Positions 1 through 12,706 are shown, counted from the stretch's first letter. The stretch is DNA of 64,000 bases from Notospermus geniculatus (GCA_002633025.1 NMRB01000247.1:266051-330050), one strand, 5' to 3'. The notes: generated from the sequence alone by a model not told the origin. Program-made: numbers and translations.

Positions 1-59
1 AAAAATTTGGAGGTGATCCAGTCATTAGTTCAGGAGTTATTGCACTTTTTGTGTTTTTG

Positions 60-246
60 GTTTCCGCCACCTGGTGGCCAAGCTAAGAGTCGAACCGGAC
101 CGAAACTTGGTGTCGTAGGTCATCTGACCTAGGGGTATATATGTACCAAGTTTCAGATCAATAGCTCCAGCGGTTACGAAACGTGCCCTGCTAACGGACG
201 ACGACGACGGACGCAGACCGACGACAAGAGCTCACCAGGTGAGCTA
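60..246. repeat. probable 3' tail of a dispersed repeat
   Basis: The stretch runs from a CACCTGGTGGCC-like segment through a run of ACGACG units and ends in GAGCTCACCAGGTGAGCTAAAAA. The terminal part forms a small hairpin followed by a short A run, as at the 3' end of a non-LTR element or SINE. I see no coding capacity. Assignment as a mobile-element tail is from general resemblance only. Confidence 0.35.
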
Positions 247-900
247 AAAAGCATGCACAGCCACACCACTGGCACTGGGAGTAGCAGGACTTTTTTTCTC
301 AAGTTTGGCCTCCAAAATAAGGATTGGCCGGCAATCAACTATCAACACTTTGTACTTACATAACTCTTCTTTAGGGAGTCCATTCCCAACGAGACCAAAT
401 AAATCGAAAGGTTCGAAAAATAGGGAGAGACACGTGACGATGCGTTTCAACTCATGAACTTCAACCACGCAAATGCTTGCCCTTTAAACTAATTCGCGGG
501 AAAATTGGCGTGGTCACGTGACACAGTCAGAGGCGTCTGGTCTAACCATACAGACAGGCAAAGTCGAAGATGGCCATGGACAAGTTAGTTCAATGACAAA
601 ACTTTTCTCGAATCTATCATCATGGAAGTATTCTGAAGTATAGAGTAATTTGGGAGTATTAACTATTTTAATAGAACTAGAATTATCGATATAAAGAATG
701 GACTAGAGCGAGTTATTAGACCAGACTCCCATGACTCGTAGCGCACAATGAATGGGGAATCCCACTATTAGTGTGGGGAATCCCACTTTCTTGCTTTCCC
801 GCGAAAATTGATAGGTCTTCATCCATGTCATCACGGCTTTTTGCATGTTTTGTGGAACTGTCTCCTGGTGGGGAGTTTGCGTTGTTACGGTGAGAAAAAC
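247..900. other. intergenic, no gene seen
   Basis: The only open frame here (minus strand, 74 codons) has no recognisable domain, splice context or partner exon. Base composition is unremarkable. This is taken as sequence upstream of TIPIN. Confidence 0.5.
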
Positions 901-902
901 GG

Positions 903-1220
903 CAGGTAGGCTAGGCCTAGGCCTACCGGTAATTCTTAAGAGTTTACTTTCGTTCTGTGTTAATGAGGTAGCCCAAGCTAGGCCTAGCCAGTTATTAAAA
1001 TCTTGGTAGGGACGAGACGGAAGAGAAAGTTTAGGCTAGTAGGCCTACATGTATAAGTATAGGCCTAGTCGTCGGCCTCGTGGGACCATGATCATGATGT
1101 CATGGTGTCGGCCTAGGCCTAGAGGCCTTGGCCCAACTGATGACTAGGCCTAGGCCTAGGTAATGTCATGAGGTGACTGCCTAAAGTAGGCCAAGGCTAG
1201 GCCTAGGCCTAGTAGCGTTC
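903..1220. repeat. cluster of TAGGCCTA palindromes upstream of TIPIN
   Basis: About ten occurrences of GGCCTAGGCCTA or TAGGCCTA fall within about 300 bp, directly before the TIPIN first exon. Single copies are scattered over the whole window (for example 8458, 16425-16490, 37615, 59370). Seen directly in the sequence. Whether it is a binding site or a genome-wide composition bias is not known. Confidence 0.6.
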
Positions 1221-1445
1221 CGTCGGCCATTCTATATCATGTCGATGATAAAATTAGCCTACTTTCTTTTCAGATTGCCTCCAATCCAATCTCCATCCAT
1301 TCCATCGGATACGCCCTGCAGCTTACCCTCTGCGGTAGGCGGCCCTAGGCCTACAAGGAAGATTCCAATCAGGCTGGATACAGCAGTTTTATCATTCTTG
1401 TATAGCCCAGGCCTAGGCATATATTATATACACCTGCCAACTGTG

Positions 1446-4400
1446 ATGGAGTCTGTGGACCTTGACATGGATGACCTCTTCGATGTACGAGGAGACATCA
1501 ATGAAGATGCAGCGTTTCCTCCTTCCCCTACTGGTGGATTTAGTGACAATGAAGCTCAAGAGACTGGCGGTGGTGATGGTGATGATGGGGAGGGAGAGGC
1601 AAATGAGGGTGAGTTAAAATCTGCCTCCGTTGCATTTAGGTTGTTCTCAAGATCCTTGTCATTGTCGGCAGCATGTGTCACTCTTTCTTCCCTGTGTCAT
1701 CTTTTCAGATGGTGAAATTCAATCTCAGGTCATCAAGAAGTTACGAGACATGTCAAAAGGTGCAGCAAAAAAAGTGATCAAAAATCCACAGCCAAAGCTT
1801 GATGCAGACAGGTTGGTTCATTGACATGATTCTGGCTCCAACAGAAGGATAGGCCTAGACTAAGGGCGTGACTGAATTTGACTGCTTCATCATCACAGTA
1901 ATTAACTGTCATTTGCCTTGTAGATTGCAATCGATGAAATAAGACCTCAGCCTATACATACATGTTGGTGGGATAATTGGTGGGATTGTAATGAACAGAA
2001 CAGAAATGCAGCGATCTTTGCCATGGAAGTGGGCTACTATCTCAATGAATTTCTCTCAATAGGTTAAATGGTGATCGAGGCATACCAGTACTGCCTAAGA
2101 TATTCAAAGATTTCAAGATGAAAGGACCAGGACATGAGGTATGTTGAATGGATTACTAGCCTCTGTTGTCTGCTGGACAAACATTTACCGGTACAAGGAG
2201 AGAAGTTGTTGATATGTTTCGGTGTCGAAATCCTTACAAACATGATTGATGATTTGGCAAACAATGCATGTAACCAGAAATATATTACTGATGTAACTGA
2301 TAAGAATGAAAAATTTTGAGGGTGCATTGTCTATTCTTACAGATAGAAGACTTACAGGCCATGATGAGAAAAATGGAGCACTGGGCTCATCGTCTGTTTC
2401 CAAAGATGACCTTCGATGAAGTCATTGAGCGCGTTGAGAGGCTTGGTGCAAAGAAGGCTGTGCAGACGACAGTCAAGAAGATAAGGTTGGACATGCCACT
2501 ACTTGATGAGGAGTTTGTTAATCAGGAGGAAGAGGACAAACCATCTGATGCCGTGGATGAGGATGACGGCAGGGATCATGGATTCCCTGAGGAGGTAGGT
2601 CTATCATGAGATGTTTTCTGTTGACTCGATATCGAGTGATGAATTCGAAATAGGACAATGGTATCACAGTGCTACCAATTGGACTGGGTTCATTGTTTGA
2701 GTTGGTGGCCTCAGCTTATTGAGAATGACAAATTGGTCTGGCAAGGCTTGTATGATGAAATTCTTTTATGTTTCTCTTGTCATAGGTTGACATGATAGAT
2801 TCAGATGCTGAGGACGTTCTGAACGACATTATGCGAGAGGATTCTGGTTTCTCACAATCTGTTTCCACGCCGGCTCAAAAAGACACGACTCCATTATCAC
2901 AGCTGAATACTCCACAAGACATGCCTTCCACACCGACTCCATCTCAGATGCCACAAACCAATGGTACAACTCCATCACCAGTGAGTTCTTGTTTCAACCA
3001 TTCAAATCATGCAATACATGCACCATACTTCAGGCTCATCTACCTGCCGCAGAGGGTAGCATCTTTGAGCGAGTAAAAATAATGATTTTAACTCTGTCCA
3101 TGGGCATGTACCCGGTACTGTGCTTGTGATGGTACCTTTCTTTACAAGCTATAGGCCTACTCCTGTCTAAACTGAAGTATTCACTTCAACTTTATCAGAC
3201 GCTTTCCTTGCTCTCTTTTTAGTTGCTTAGTGATGAAATCAAGGAGAGAATTGAACGCAACAAACGATTGGCCCTTGAAAGACGAGAAGCAAGATTGAAA
3301 GGAAGGACACCTGCTAAAATAGGTATGTGAAACAGGACAGATGCTGACCAGTTGAGTCTCACTGGTGTCATACAATCTGTCAATACCGCCAGTCCATTTT
3401 CCCATCAGTGGGCAAATTCCTTTCCCAAGACTAAGGGGTGATCGTCAAACAAGAAGGTTTTTGTCACTAATTTCCAGTTCTTGAAAGTTTCCTTACGGTA
3501 GTTGGTCAGCCATCTCCAACAAGGTCAAATCACTGTTTCTCACTCAGGTGTCACTGATCACTGGAGTTTGGTTGATTGACAGTCTGGCTGACCAACAGCA
3601 GATGCCTGATATAGCAACTGACATAGACTGAATGACTGATTTCATCAAACTGATATCTTTTCAGGAGCCTGTACTCCTTCCACCCCTGCGACTCCAGGAA
3701 GCCAAACATCACAGATGGTTGCCACTCAGAACAGCCAGGCATCTCAAGAAAACGTAACAGAGGTTTCTAAAGCAAACGAAAGCTCTCAATCTGTCAATGA
3801 ACCCAGCTCTGTTGACAATAAGCTCGTATCAGATGATGACATTCATCTGTTTGTTGATGGCACCATGGAAACTGAACAGGAGAGCCAAAGCTGCGAAGTC
3901 AAAGACAACAGAGGGGGAAAAGACATGCATTTGTTTGTAGAGCCAACGATGAGTACAGACGAGGGACAAGTGGAGAAAGGTACTTCAGGCATGAATGAAC
4001 CTGCAGATAAGGACCTGCGGTTATTTGTGGAGCCAACTCTTGAGCCGACAGGGACTCAGAGAACAGTTCAAGAGACAAATTCTAATTTAGAACAAGGGGC
4101 TACGAACGAGGATTTTCACTTGTGCATTGAGGAAACTGCAGCGATGGAGGAGCGAAATAAAGAGTCGGAAGATGGTGCTACTGCAGAAAGACAACTTTCT
4201 ATAGATGAAACTGAGGCAACCGGTGGATCTGGTGCCTTGAAATCAGTTTCAGAGAAAACAGGGGACATTGAAATGACTGAGGATGAACTTCAACTATTTT
4301 TAGAAGAGACAGAGTCTGGCGATGCCAGTTGTGGGGTAGGGGATGCCGGGACTAAGGACAAATCTGAAAGTGTAATGAATGTGGGGGATACAACTCATGA

Positions 4401-4479
4401 GTCTCCTAGTGAAATGCATCTCTGTATTGATTCAACTGAGGAGAGTCAGGAGGAGGAGGGAATGGATACAAATATTTGA
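1446..4479 (+). CDS. TIPIN: TIMELESS-interacting protein with a long repetitive acidic tail
   Basis: TIPIN partners TIMELESS in the replication fork protection complex and binds RPA, supporting the intra-S checkpoint and sister chromatid cohesion. Seven exons rebuild in frame: 1446-1608, 1709-1811, 2063-2138, 2343-2594, 2786-2980, 3223-3322 and 3665-4479, giving 567 residues. The Swi3 domain spans exons 2-4, with landmarks IPVLPKIFKDFKMKGPGHE and MRKMEHWAHRLFPK. Exon 6 encodes SDEIKERIERNKRLALERRE, which matches the RPA32-binding helix known in TIPIN. Human TIPIN is about 301 residues. The excess lies in an acidic C-terminal exon with seven reiterations of an L-[FCS]-[VIL]-[DE] motif (residues 358-555). 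ATG 1446 was chosen because acidic TIPIN-like sequence starts there; an in-frame ATG at 1239 would add 69 atypical residues. It converges on SIRT6. Confidence 0.93.
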
Positions 4480-4639
4480 TGGTCACCATGGTTACTAGCC
4501 AATCACTGACTGATCATTGACAGTGTCTCCTGATTGGCCGTTTCCCACAGGCATACTTGGGACAGAAAATATGCTGCTATTATGTGACAACATAGAAAAT
4601 CTGATGTAATGTATGACTGTGTATTGTTATAATTAAGAA

Positions 4640-4645
4640 AATAAA
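4640..4645 (+). terminator. polyadenylation signal of TIPIN
   Basis: AATAAA lies 161 bp after the TIPIN stop, followed by a T-rich stretch about 25 bp later. It is the only canonical hexamer in the first 200 bp of the 3' flank. Confidence 0.7.
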
Positions 4646-4679
4646 GCTCTGTGTTTAGATGGAAAATAGGTCCTTTTTT

Positions 4680-5645
4680 CATTCACTTGAATGTTGAACT
4701 TATGAAGCTTTCAGTCTTCTGACAGTGGAAGAAACCCAGAAGGGGGTCTACGAATTCATCTTTTGTGACATCAGTAGATCAGTTCAAATTAGGTTGTCGT
4801 TTATGACGTCATGGCGATTTCTTGGCAACCCGCACATGCGCAGTAGCCATTTTCCTTGACAACGCGGAGGCTGGTGTGTTTACATTGGTTTCAACGAAGG
4901 ATTCCGGCAATCGGCCGCATTTTTGGTGGTTCTCTTCGATATTTCTGCAGGGGAGCCCTTAAAGGACCACAGTATTGCTTCCCAATCCTGCGTTACACCT
5001 ACCCGCGTTAAGGGAGACCTCTATTGACGACTTGGTAAACTACGCATGCTACTACGTGCATTGTAGTGTAATCATACATTCTCCAACACTGGGGCGAAAG
5101 GCTTAACTACAGTATTGGTGAACGGGTACCGGTGGCGCCGGCTGTCGACAGAAAGTGGCAATACCGTGGTGCTTTAATTACACTGTGAACGGGTCTGGTA
5201 ACAGCTGAGGAACGGAAAAAATCACTGGTTTCCCAAAATTTGAGTGAAGAATGGGGTGAATTCGCGATCGACCGGCCACGTGCACCACCATTTTTGTCCA
5301 TTCGGAGACCAAACCTGGGCGAATTTTTCTGCAAATCTCACCCGATTTTCATGATGGTAACGATTTTCAGGAGCACCAGGTGATTACCTTGAGGACCCAC
5401 ACACTTATTAACACAAAGCTGGGCGAAAAGCCCACAGAAAATGGCAAAATGTGCGACCCACCAGCAAATCCTTCGTTGAAAGCCATTAAAACATCGACTT
5501 CCGGCTTGGACCAAGGAAAACGGCAAGGAAGTGAAAGCTCCCAAAGAGCACAAAAAATATTGCATTTATCCAATCTCAATTGGATTTTGTTATGTACACA
5601 AGTAAAAAAGAGTTCAATATATCTGCGTGTATCATAAAGGACACT
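4680..5645. other. convergent 3' region between TIPIN and SIRT6
   Basis: Open frames here are short and overlap on both strands. The part nearest 5646 is presumably the SIRT6 3' untranslated region. I see no clear AATAAA on the minus strand; an ATTAAA variant near 5170 is possible. Confidence 0.4.
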
Positions 5646-8038
5646 TTATGACAGTAATGCCCCCACAACTTCTGTCTTTCTTACTTTACTTTTTGGTTCA
5701 TCTGATACATCACAGGCATGCTCAGTGGTTTCAGCACTCCCTGAGATCTTGCCAAGAGCACCATTTCTCATTTCTCTTTTACACTTATCTGAAACTAGTG
5801 CACTCTCCGATTTTCTCTCGTCCTGAAGAACATCCGAACCTACAATGTCAGCATCTGTCTCGACTTCATCCGCATGTTCTTTTTTCACTTTCACTGGAGT
5901 CTCTTCATTTTGAATCTGATCAGGAGAACTCTCACAGTTTCTATTCCTGGAATCCTCAGTTTTTACAACCTGGGATTCTTGTTCTTGTTTCTGTTTATTT
6001 TCTCTATTACCAAATTTCTCTTCATTTGTCCCTTCAACTTCACAAATCGTCTGCTCCAAGCCATTTGTCTGTTTTCCTTCTGATAAACAGCTGTCCTGCA
6101 TTGAATCCTGCAAAACTTGAGCGTCTCCCAACACAACGTTTGGCTTCCTCTCCTTACTTTTAGTATGAATTGACTTCAGATTGTAGCACACTCTCTCAAA
6201 CTTAGGTATCTTAATGTCAAGGAGTTCACATAGTCTTTTCATGACTGTGTCCACATATGTGTTTATTCTGAGGTCAGACTTTTTATCATGTTTTGTAGGT
6301 TGTAAATTGACTATGGCGAGTTTCCCGCCATTCTTTTTGGCACCAAGAGGTAGATTTCCACTGGGTACAATCTGGAGTGAAGTCCCCAGACAAAGGCTCA
6401 CGTCTGCTTTTCTGAAGAAAAAAGAAAGGGATTCTGAGGATGATCGCAACTTGAAGGCATGAAAGCAACAGATACGAGGTAAAAAGGTTCCTGAGAATTA
6501 CGGACAACTGCAGCAGCTAGCTGTTTGGAATATACAAACGAGTTAAGAACAATCTCAATACTTTACCTGGAATGTTCATCTGCCATTTCTAGGTCATACT
6601 TAGGTAGGTCATCCTCCCAATCTAGGATGGTATCATGCAGACGACCTCTGAAGAAAATACCAAGGTCAGTACAAGGACATTACCGGTAATCATTTGAACA
6701 GGCTAACTTTAAATAAAGGTTCTGCCCCACCAGTTGGCTCTCAGTGGGCAATTCACCATTGGTTCCCTTTTGACTTTCGAGGCCAATGACACACACGACT
6801 GCCCATGGCTTTCTTTGGTCGAGTTGCCTAAAGAGAGCCAACTCACGTGGGAAAACGCTCATCATGTGGAGCACCACTTTAGTCCTAATCACTCACTCTT
6901 CCAAGATGACCAGTACTGCATATTGGAGTGAAATAACCATACCTGCAACTTCCACGAGGTTTCTCCTGTGTACACATCCTCCCAGTCAACTTCAAGCCCA
7001 TTGTAGGAGAACAAGTCAGATTCAAGTACTAGAAAAAGAAAAGCAGAGTTCTCTCTATATGTAGATCAATATTGCAAGATTGTACCGGTAGTTTTCCTGG
7101 GTAGGAAAGTGCAGTCTGATACAAATCTGAAGTAGGCTGACTGCAGCCTAAACAGTCATTGGATGGCCAAGTATGATAAAACCGTTTAAGAACCCCACAT
7201 CCATTATCGGAAATGTACCTACCTGTGTTTTACACTTGTCACATTCTTCAACAAACATATTCCCATGAAGTTCTGATAGACGATTCCTGGGAAATCCAGA
7301 TCGTAAATGCATCCCATCAACATTCTGACTGATGACATACTTAGCTATGCCTGCAATGACAAAAACAGCACATTGCAACAAGTTACCAATCACAGTAGGG
7401 CCTACCTCAAAAGGAGCAAATCAAGGGAAAGGTACCAGTTGTAAAAGGACATGTACTTAAAATTCTTGTGATCCAGTATTAGTAATTACAATCTGTCTGA
7501 AGAGAACAACTTTGAAAACTTTTTGCCTTATATGGGCCTACCTGCAGATTCCAGAGCCAAGATTGCCATATGTGTCAGAGTTGGCTCGGCACCTTCAAAA
7601 GTTACATTGACTTTTGGCTCTTCTCCTCGTTCTTCTAATGTCCATACACCTAAAATGAGAAGAAGAAATGAAGGCCACAACTGAAAAGAAAGAAGCAAAC
7701 TATTCTCTGAAAGTTTTGTTCGGAATCAAGCAACTTTAGGAACAGGCCAAGATATTATTTGCCCAGAAAATGGATATAAAGTTTGACTTGAGTGAGGTAG
7801 TAGAGTTCAGCACAGTGGGAACCTTTAACTTGCCTTTTGGTCCTCGAAAATCAGGAATACCAGCTGCTGTGCTGATTCCTGCTCCACTATGAATGACCAA
7901 GTGTTTGCTGTTCTTGATCCATTCTGCAAGGGTCTGGACTTTCTCTTCCACTTCTGTCGCCGAGTCAAACTTCTCAGGAAGACCACACTTCCCCTTGAAT
8001 TCATAGGATGACAACCCAGCGGCATAGTTCACAGACAT
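5646..8038 (-). CDS. SIRT6: NAD-dependent protein deacylase sirtuin-6
   Basis: SIRT6 removes acetyl and fatty-acyl groups from histone H3 (K9, K56) and other lysines and acts in chromatin, DNA repair and glucose metabolism. Six exons on the minus strand: 8038-7834, 7649-7542, 7350-7223, 7028-6943, 6647-6567 and 6411-5646, in frame, giving 457 residues. The start [10 protein letters not shown] is nearly identical to vertebrate SIRT6. The NAD-binding GAGIS motif is at residues 52-56 and DFRGP at 63-67. Catalytic His133 lies in [13 protein letters not shown]. Zinc cysteines are C141, C144, C166 and C175, the last pair two residues closer than in human. GTSLQI and [10 protein letters not shown] complete the Rossmann fold. 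The C-terminal tail is about 100 residues longer than in human (355) and rich in acidic and basic residues. Intron 1 has a GC donor. Divergent from AAGAB. Confidence 0.96.
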
Positions 8039-8869
8039 CGTGGTGGGTACTGTGAAGAAAAAGATATCAGGTAACACACAGGAGGAAGATATGATTGCAC
8101 TGATCACCACCAATGTGCAAAGCACCGTGTGACAGGTCCAGTCACTGCTCTGGTAGAGAGGGGGCCATGACAGCAGGAGGGGTAGAGTCTTGCTAGACAG
8201 GATGTGAGCAAACGTGAGTAACATCATCGTTACAGTCGAGGCCTGGGCTTTTGCACTTGCAGAGGTTCATATGGGATGGCATGGGCCCGGCCACCAGCAG
8301 CAGCCAGGATGGGGGAGGGGGCAGGGAGGGCCAAGGCCAAAAAGGCAGGATAAAATTTTGAAAAAAATAACAGCATGAACACTGATGAATGAATTGAAAA
8401 TTTTGAAAAAAATAACAAGAGCATGATGCCATGAATTGAATTGAAAGCATGCAATGCCTAGGCCTACATATACATATGACCCCTGGAGTCTTCGTTATTT
8501 CATAATCATAATAAAGAGAAGCATTAGTACAATAGTCTTAACATGAATGAGTGTACTTTATTCATTAAATTTTATGTGCAGAAAGACATGAAAGATGCTG
8601 ACAGCTGCCTGCTGCAGTACTTTTTGTTGGGTGCATGGAAAAGCTGACTTGTAACTCCAGGATGGCACCCAAGACAAAAAAGTGCGTTGAGGCCTACTTA
8701 TGGTAAGAGTTGCTGTAAATACAAGAAAAATGTCATTCTTACTATTAGATCCTATTCATCTTTTCATCTGAATGAAAGTAATGCTTGGAATTTCCCGATC
8801 TCTATGTTTGACAGCTACTCGTTCCGTCTGTTTCTGTAGTTCTACATTCCACATTTTGTGAAAACCAAG
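8039..8869. promoter_or_regulatory. shared intergenic region, SIRT6 and AAGAB head to head
   Basis: 831 bp separate the two start codons. No TATA box or conserved element is evident. A 22-bp direct repeat (AAAATTTTGAAAAAAATAAC) occurs at about 8353 and 8397. The open frames across the region have no domain similarity. The promoter role is inferred from the divergent layout. Confidence 0.45.
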
Positions 8870-11519
8870 ATGTCAGCCCCCTGTGCTCTGATTGCAAGTT
8901 GCACAAATTTGGATCCTAAAACGCTTGTGAAAGGTGTGCTAAAGTCTTATGTGAAATAATTCGTGCTTAAACATGTAAATCCACTTCTATGCGTGGTGTA
9001 TCTGAGTTAAATCAGTAGTTTTTCTCTTGGTAACTCATGAAAATATAGCCCTAGTGGAGGTGTTGTATTCTCCCATAATAGACTACGTCATGTACATGTG
9101 CTACTGTAGGCCTATGTATGTGTATACCGTAGTGTATAGGCCTATGTATGTATGTAGGTTATATATGCATGTACATGTAGTTCATGTACTTCAGACTTGG
9201 CATGATAGTTGATAGTCTTGCATGTTTTTTCCAGACATCCTTGGCACAGAAGAACTACCAACGCCCATAAATATCATTGAAGATATCAGATCATATCCAT
9301 GGTACATTGATACCAAGTACTACACTGCGGATGTCTCACTTTGCACAACAGAGAAGAAGACAATTGGGAATGAAGAATTCGCTAGTAATGTCCAGGCTAT
9401 TATACTGTACTTTGACAGTAAGGAGGTGAGTTAGGAACTTAATATTCACCAATCCATACATTTTGAACTATTCTAGGTTAAACTCTATGTATGTGTTCAT
9501 TATTAGGCTTTAATGAGTCTTTTTATTTCCAGGGGAATTCCTTCTCAATGGTCAATTCATGGCTTCCATTCCTTACTGAAATTGAACCAGAAATAAAGAT
9601 TCTTCTCTGTCACTGTTGTAGAGATGAAGATGGTAAGGATTTTTCCAAGGAGTCCCTATTCCAGCCCTAATCACACATGGAGTTATTCATTCGTTACAAA
9701 TGCCTGCCCTTTTAATTTGTTTGTCTCAGTTCTAGACTCTCTGTCAAAGCTCATCACTTCTCATTCTGTTATGACTTTCTATGTCTATTTCCTTCTCAAC
9801 TTTTCAGTAGTGCCAAAACAAAAAGTCCACGAATGGTGCTTGAAACACAATTTTGAGCTGGTGGAGATGAAGCCTGATGAAGACAGTGACTCTGAAGAAG
9901 GTAAATTTCACCCTTTGACTACATTGATAAATAACCTTCTCATTTGATAGTAAGTGACTACTTAAAGCTGGAGGAAACTGGTAACCCCACAACAACCCTG
10001 TGCTAAGAGTTGCCCTCTGTGTCACATGAATGCGGAGCATTCCTCTCATTTGCAAAGTGATCACTTAATTTACTTGATTTTATCATTCCAGATGATTTCC
10101 GGGAACCGAAAGGCATGGAAAGGGTCATCAAGGCACTGCATGCCCATACCTGGCCAAACCTTGTCATGAAGGGTAAGGCCTGTTTTCCACATGCTGTCTT
10201 TTCTCAATGGGTCATCAAATTTGTCGACAACTTCTCCCTCTTGCATTGAAAGTTGCCCAGCTGACTTGACCTGGTTGCTATTTTGTGATTTTCAGATCCA
10301 AGATCAGCTCCATTCCGCAGTCCCTTCATGCAGCAGATGATTGCCGCTGAGGCCACAGGTTCAAAACTTCCTGATCTAGGATTAGGAGGCCACAATGCCA
10401 ATGCTGAATCAACTCCAGGAGATCACAATCTTGATAAAGCTAGTTCATCAAGACCCATAGAGAATACTGAATGTAATGAAAGATCACATACTGCTGAAAG
10501 TGATGATCCAGTTGCCTCTGATGGATGTAATGAAAGTCAAACAAGTGCAAGTAAACCAACTGCTAAGACTGAAGACTCAAATGTAGGTAAGGTCGTTTGA
10601 ATAATGTGATAGTTACAGGTATGATGGGGGCACAGTGTGATATGTACGGTTATGGCATTACTGCCATACTTGTATGAATACAAAACTTCAAATGACTTAG
10701 CCATTAAGCACTTTGTCTTGAATGAATGAATGCTGTCAGTGGAAAAATTAGCTAATCGTAAGAAGAAATCAAAGCAGAAGACCACTCAGCAATCAAGAAT
10801 TATTTACATACTCTTGTGGTTTACTAGTCTGCCACCTGGAGGGCCTGAAAAATGTTGTCTCCTTTATCTGTTGAATGAGAGAGACTTCACGCTCTGATAG
10901 GGGAAGAACTTGTGTCGTATTAGGAAGAAATATTCCTTCACAATTGGACTCCTTGCTATATTGTGTTCTTCATGCCATGATTTCCTGTCCTGCTTCCCTT
11001 CAGATTCCCTCATCAACGAAGATATGGCATTGTTTAGTGCTTTAGGCCTTGCAAATGACGATCCAGGCACTGAGTCATTTGAAGAATTGTTTGCCAAGAT
11101 GAAAGTTATGAAAGGTTAGTTACTCTCAGTAAGATCATAAGCACGTCATGAAGGCCAGCATGTTCCCCTATGCTCAACTACCTTACAGCTCAGACGTGTT
11201 CAATAGTTTCCAGCCTGCTTTCCTTTCCTTTTCAGATAAGGCAGAGACCTTACCACCAGAGGAGAGAAAAGCATATGCTGAAAAGGTACCTTGGTTTCCT
11301 TTAAAATCATGATTCAAGTACTATGAACCACTGATTACATGCAGGATGATGAGCATGTACAAAAATAGCAACTTGGAAGACTATATTCGTAAGAGATATG
11401 ATGATGAGTCAAGGATTAGGGCTATAACTCTTGATTTTCTGTTTTAGGTTGCCATATCATTTTGGAAGGCTATTGGTGGAAACGATGATGAGATTGGTGG
11501 ACTCTCGGATAGTGACTGA
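8870..11519 (+). CDS. AAGAB: alpha- and gamma-adaptin-binding protein p34
   Basis: AAGAB is a cytosolic assembly chaperone for the AP-1 and AP-2 clathrin adaptors, stabilising their large and small subunits before complex formation. Nine exons: 8870-8933, 9235-9425, 9533-9632, 9808-9900, 10092-10172, 10296-10586, 11004-11114, 11236-11285 and 11448-11519, all in phase, giving 350 residues (human 315). The N-terminal Rab-like domain shows ILGTEELP, YPWYIDTKYYTADVSLC, VQAIILYFDS, WCLKHNFELVEM and the conserved TWPNLVMK. The C-terminal helix matches the family: FEELFAKMKVMKDKAETLPP, then AEKVAISFWKAIGG and the acidic end GLSDSD. The middle (exon 6) is serine-rich and poorly conserved. Human AAGAB and TIPIN, as I recall, lie near each other on chromosome 15, so their closeness here may be old. 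Confidence 0.95.
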
Positions 11520-12136
11520 AAAATGGCCATCACAACGAAAAAGTCATTCCAGCATGCTTATGAGTTTCTGATATAATGTATGAAATCATTCACCATCACG
11601 TTTCATGCTGAAATATAGTAAAAGTGGCTGTAGATTGCTATCATTTGCTTTGTAACAGCAATTGGCAGTCTGCATATGTGATAGATGATGTAGGGGAGGA
11701 TACCGAAACTGTCCAATGTGCCCTCATACGACCGGTAGGTACATGGGTTGTATCCCTTATTTATGTGACTGGTGCTTACCTCATTTCAAGATGGAATCTT
11801 TTCCATTTTGCTACTCACATGAGAAGAGATCAGATGAGGGAGACTCAAATCATTTACCAGCTCTCTCATGTGAACTGTATTTTGTGTTGTATTACCGATA
11901 AAGAAGTGTCAATTAAGTACCAACAGGACGGTTTCATTGCATTGGGTCACCCGGTGTACATGTATGTATAAAGCCAGGTTAGTAAATGCTTTTACTTCAG
12001 TTTTGAAAAGGACTCTCAATGCATTTGTACAAAAAACATTACTTTTTTTCCATATGACCCATTGTCTCCCAATGCATATTTTGAGTTCAGATCAGAATTC
12101 AGAATAGGTACCATGTATGACGGATCATTTCTTCAA

Positions 12137-12142
12137 AATAAA
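12137..12142 (+). terminator. polyadenylation signal of AAGAB
   Basis: AATAAA lies 618 bp after the AAGAB stop, followed by a T/G-rich stretch (about 12160-12180). Confidence 0.6.
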
Positions 12143-12700
12143 AGATTTTATTGAAACAAAAGTTTGTTGATTTGTCTTTGTTGATGAGCTGTCTTATACT
12201 GCATGTCGGGGGAAAATCTGATAACACAAGTTTTTGTTATAGTGGAGTTGTCCCCTGTATGAAATGTATATTTAGTGTCGATGATAGGGAAGTGTAAAAT
12301 AGCGATTTCACATGGGGAATGCATTGGTTATTATGTTCTTTTTATTGTGCTTCTTTCCACCGTTGGGTTCGGTGGCCACCAAAACCAGGGGGTGTAAAAC
12401 TATCTACAGATTGGTGTGTGGCGGACGGAGGTGCAGATAACTGCACGTGCCCTGAGCCACGTGGTAAGAGAGCGATGCTTGCACATCCTTGCCTATAAAT
12501 ACTCAGAAGATCCATGGCGATGCAACACGGGGTCCCTTAAAGGGGAGCTCGCCTATCCATACACTACAGAAGAGAGGAAGACAACATTCCTCCTAATAAC
12601 GTGTTGTTGGACATCAAGGGGAGCAATCAGACGGCTGCAATGAGATGTATGTTACAAAAGAATGCTGACAACATAGTATACACAATACCTGTAGACAAAT
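12143..12700. other. convergent gap between AAGAB and the TPR gene
   Basis: I see no conserved coding sequence. A 75-codon plus-strand frame at 12416-12643 lacks splice context or known motifs. Confidence 0.45.
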
Positions 12701-12706
12701 TTTATT
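12701..12706 (-). terminator. polyadenylation signal of the TPR gene
   Basis: TTTATT on the plus strand is AATAAA on the minus strand, about 470 bp past the TPR gene stop. Confidence 0.5.

Noticed and set aside
1239-1445. In-frame N-terminal extension of TIPIN from ATG 1239
   Set aside because: The extra 69 residues have no TIPIN character and include GGCCTA repeat sequence; the acidic TIPIN start fits ATG 1446.
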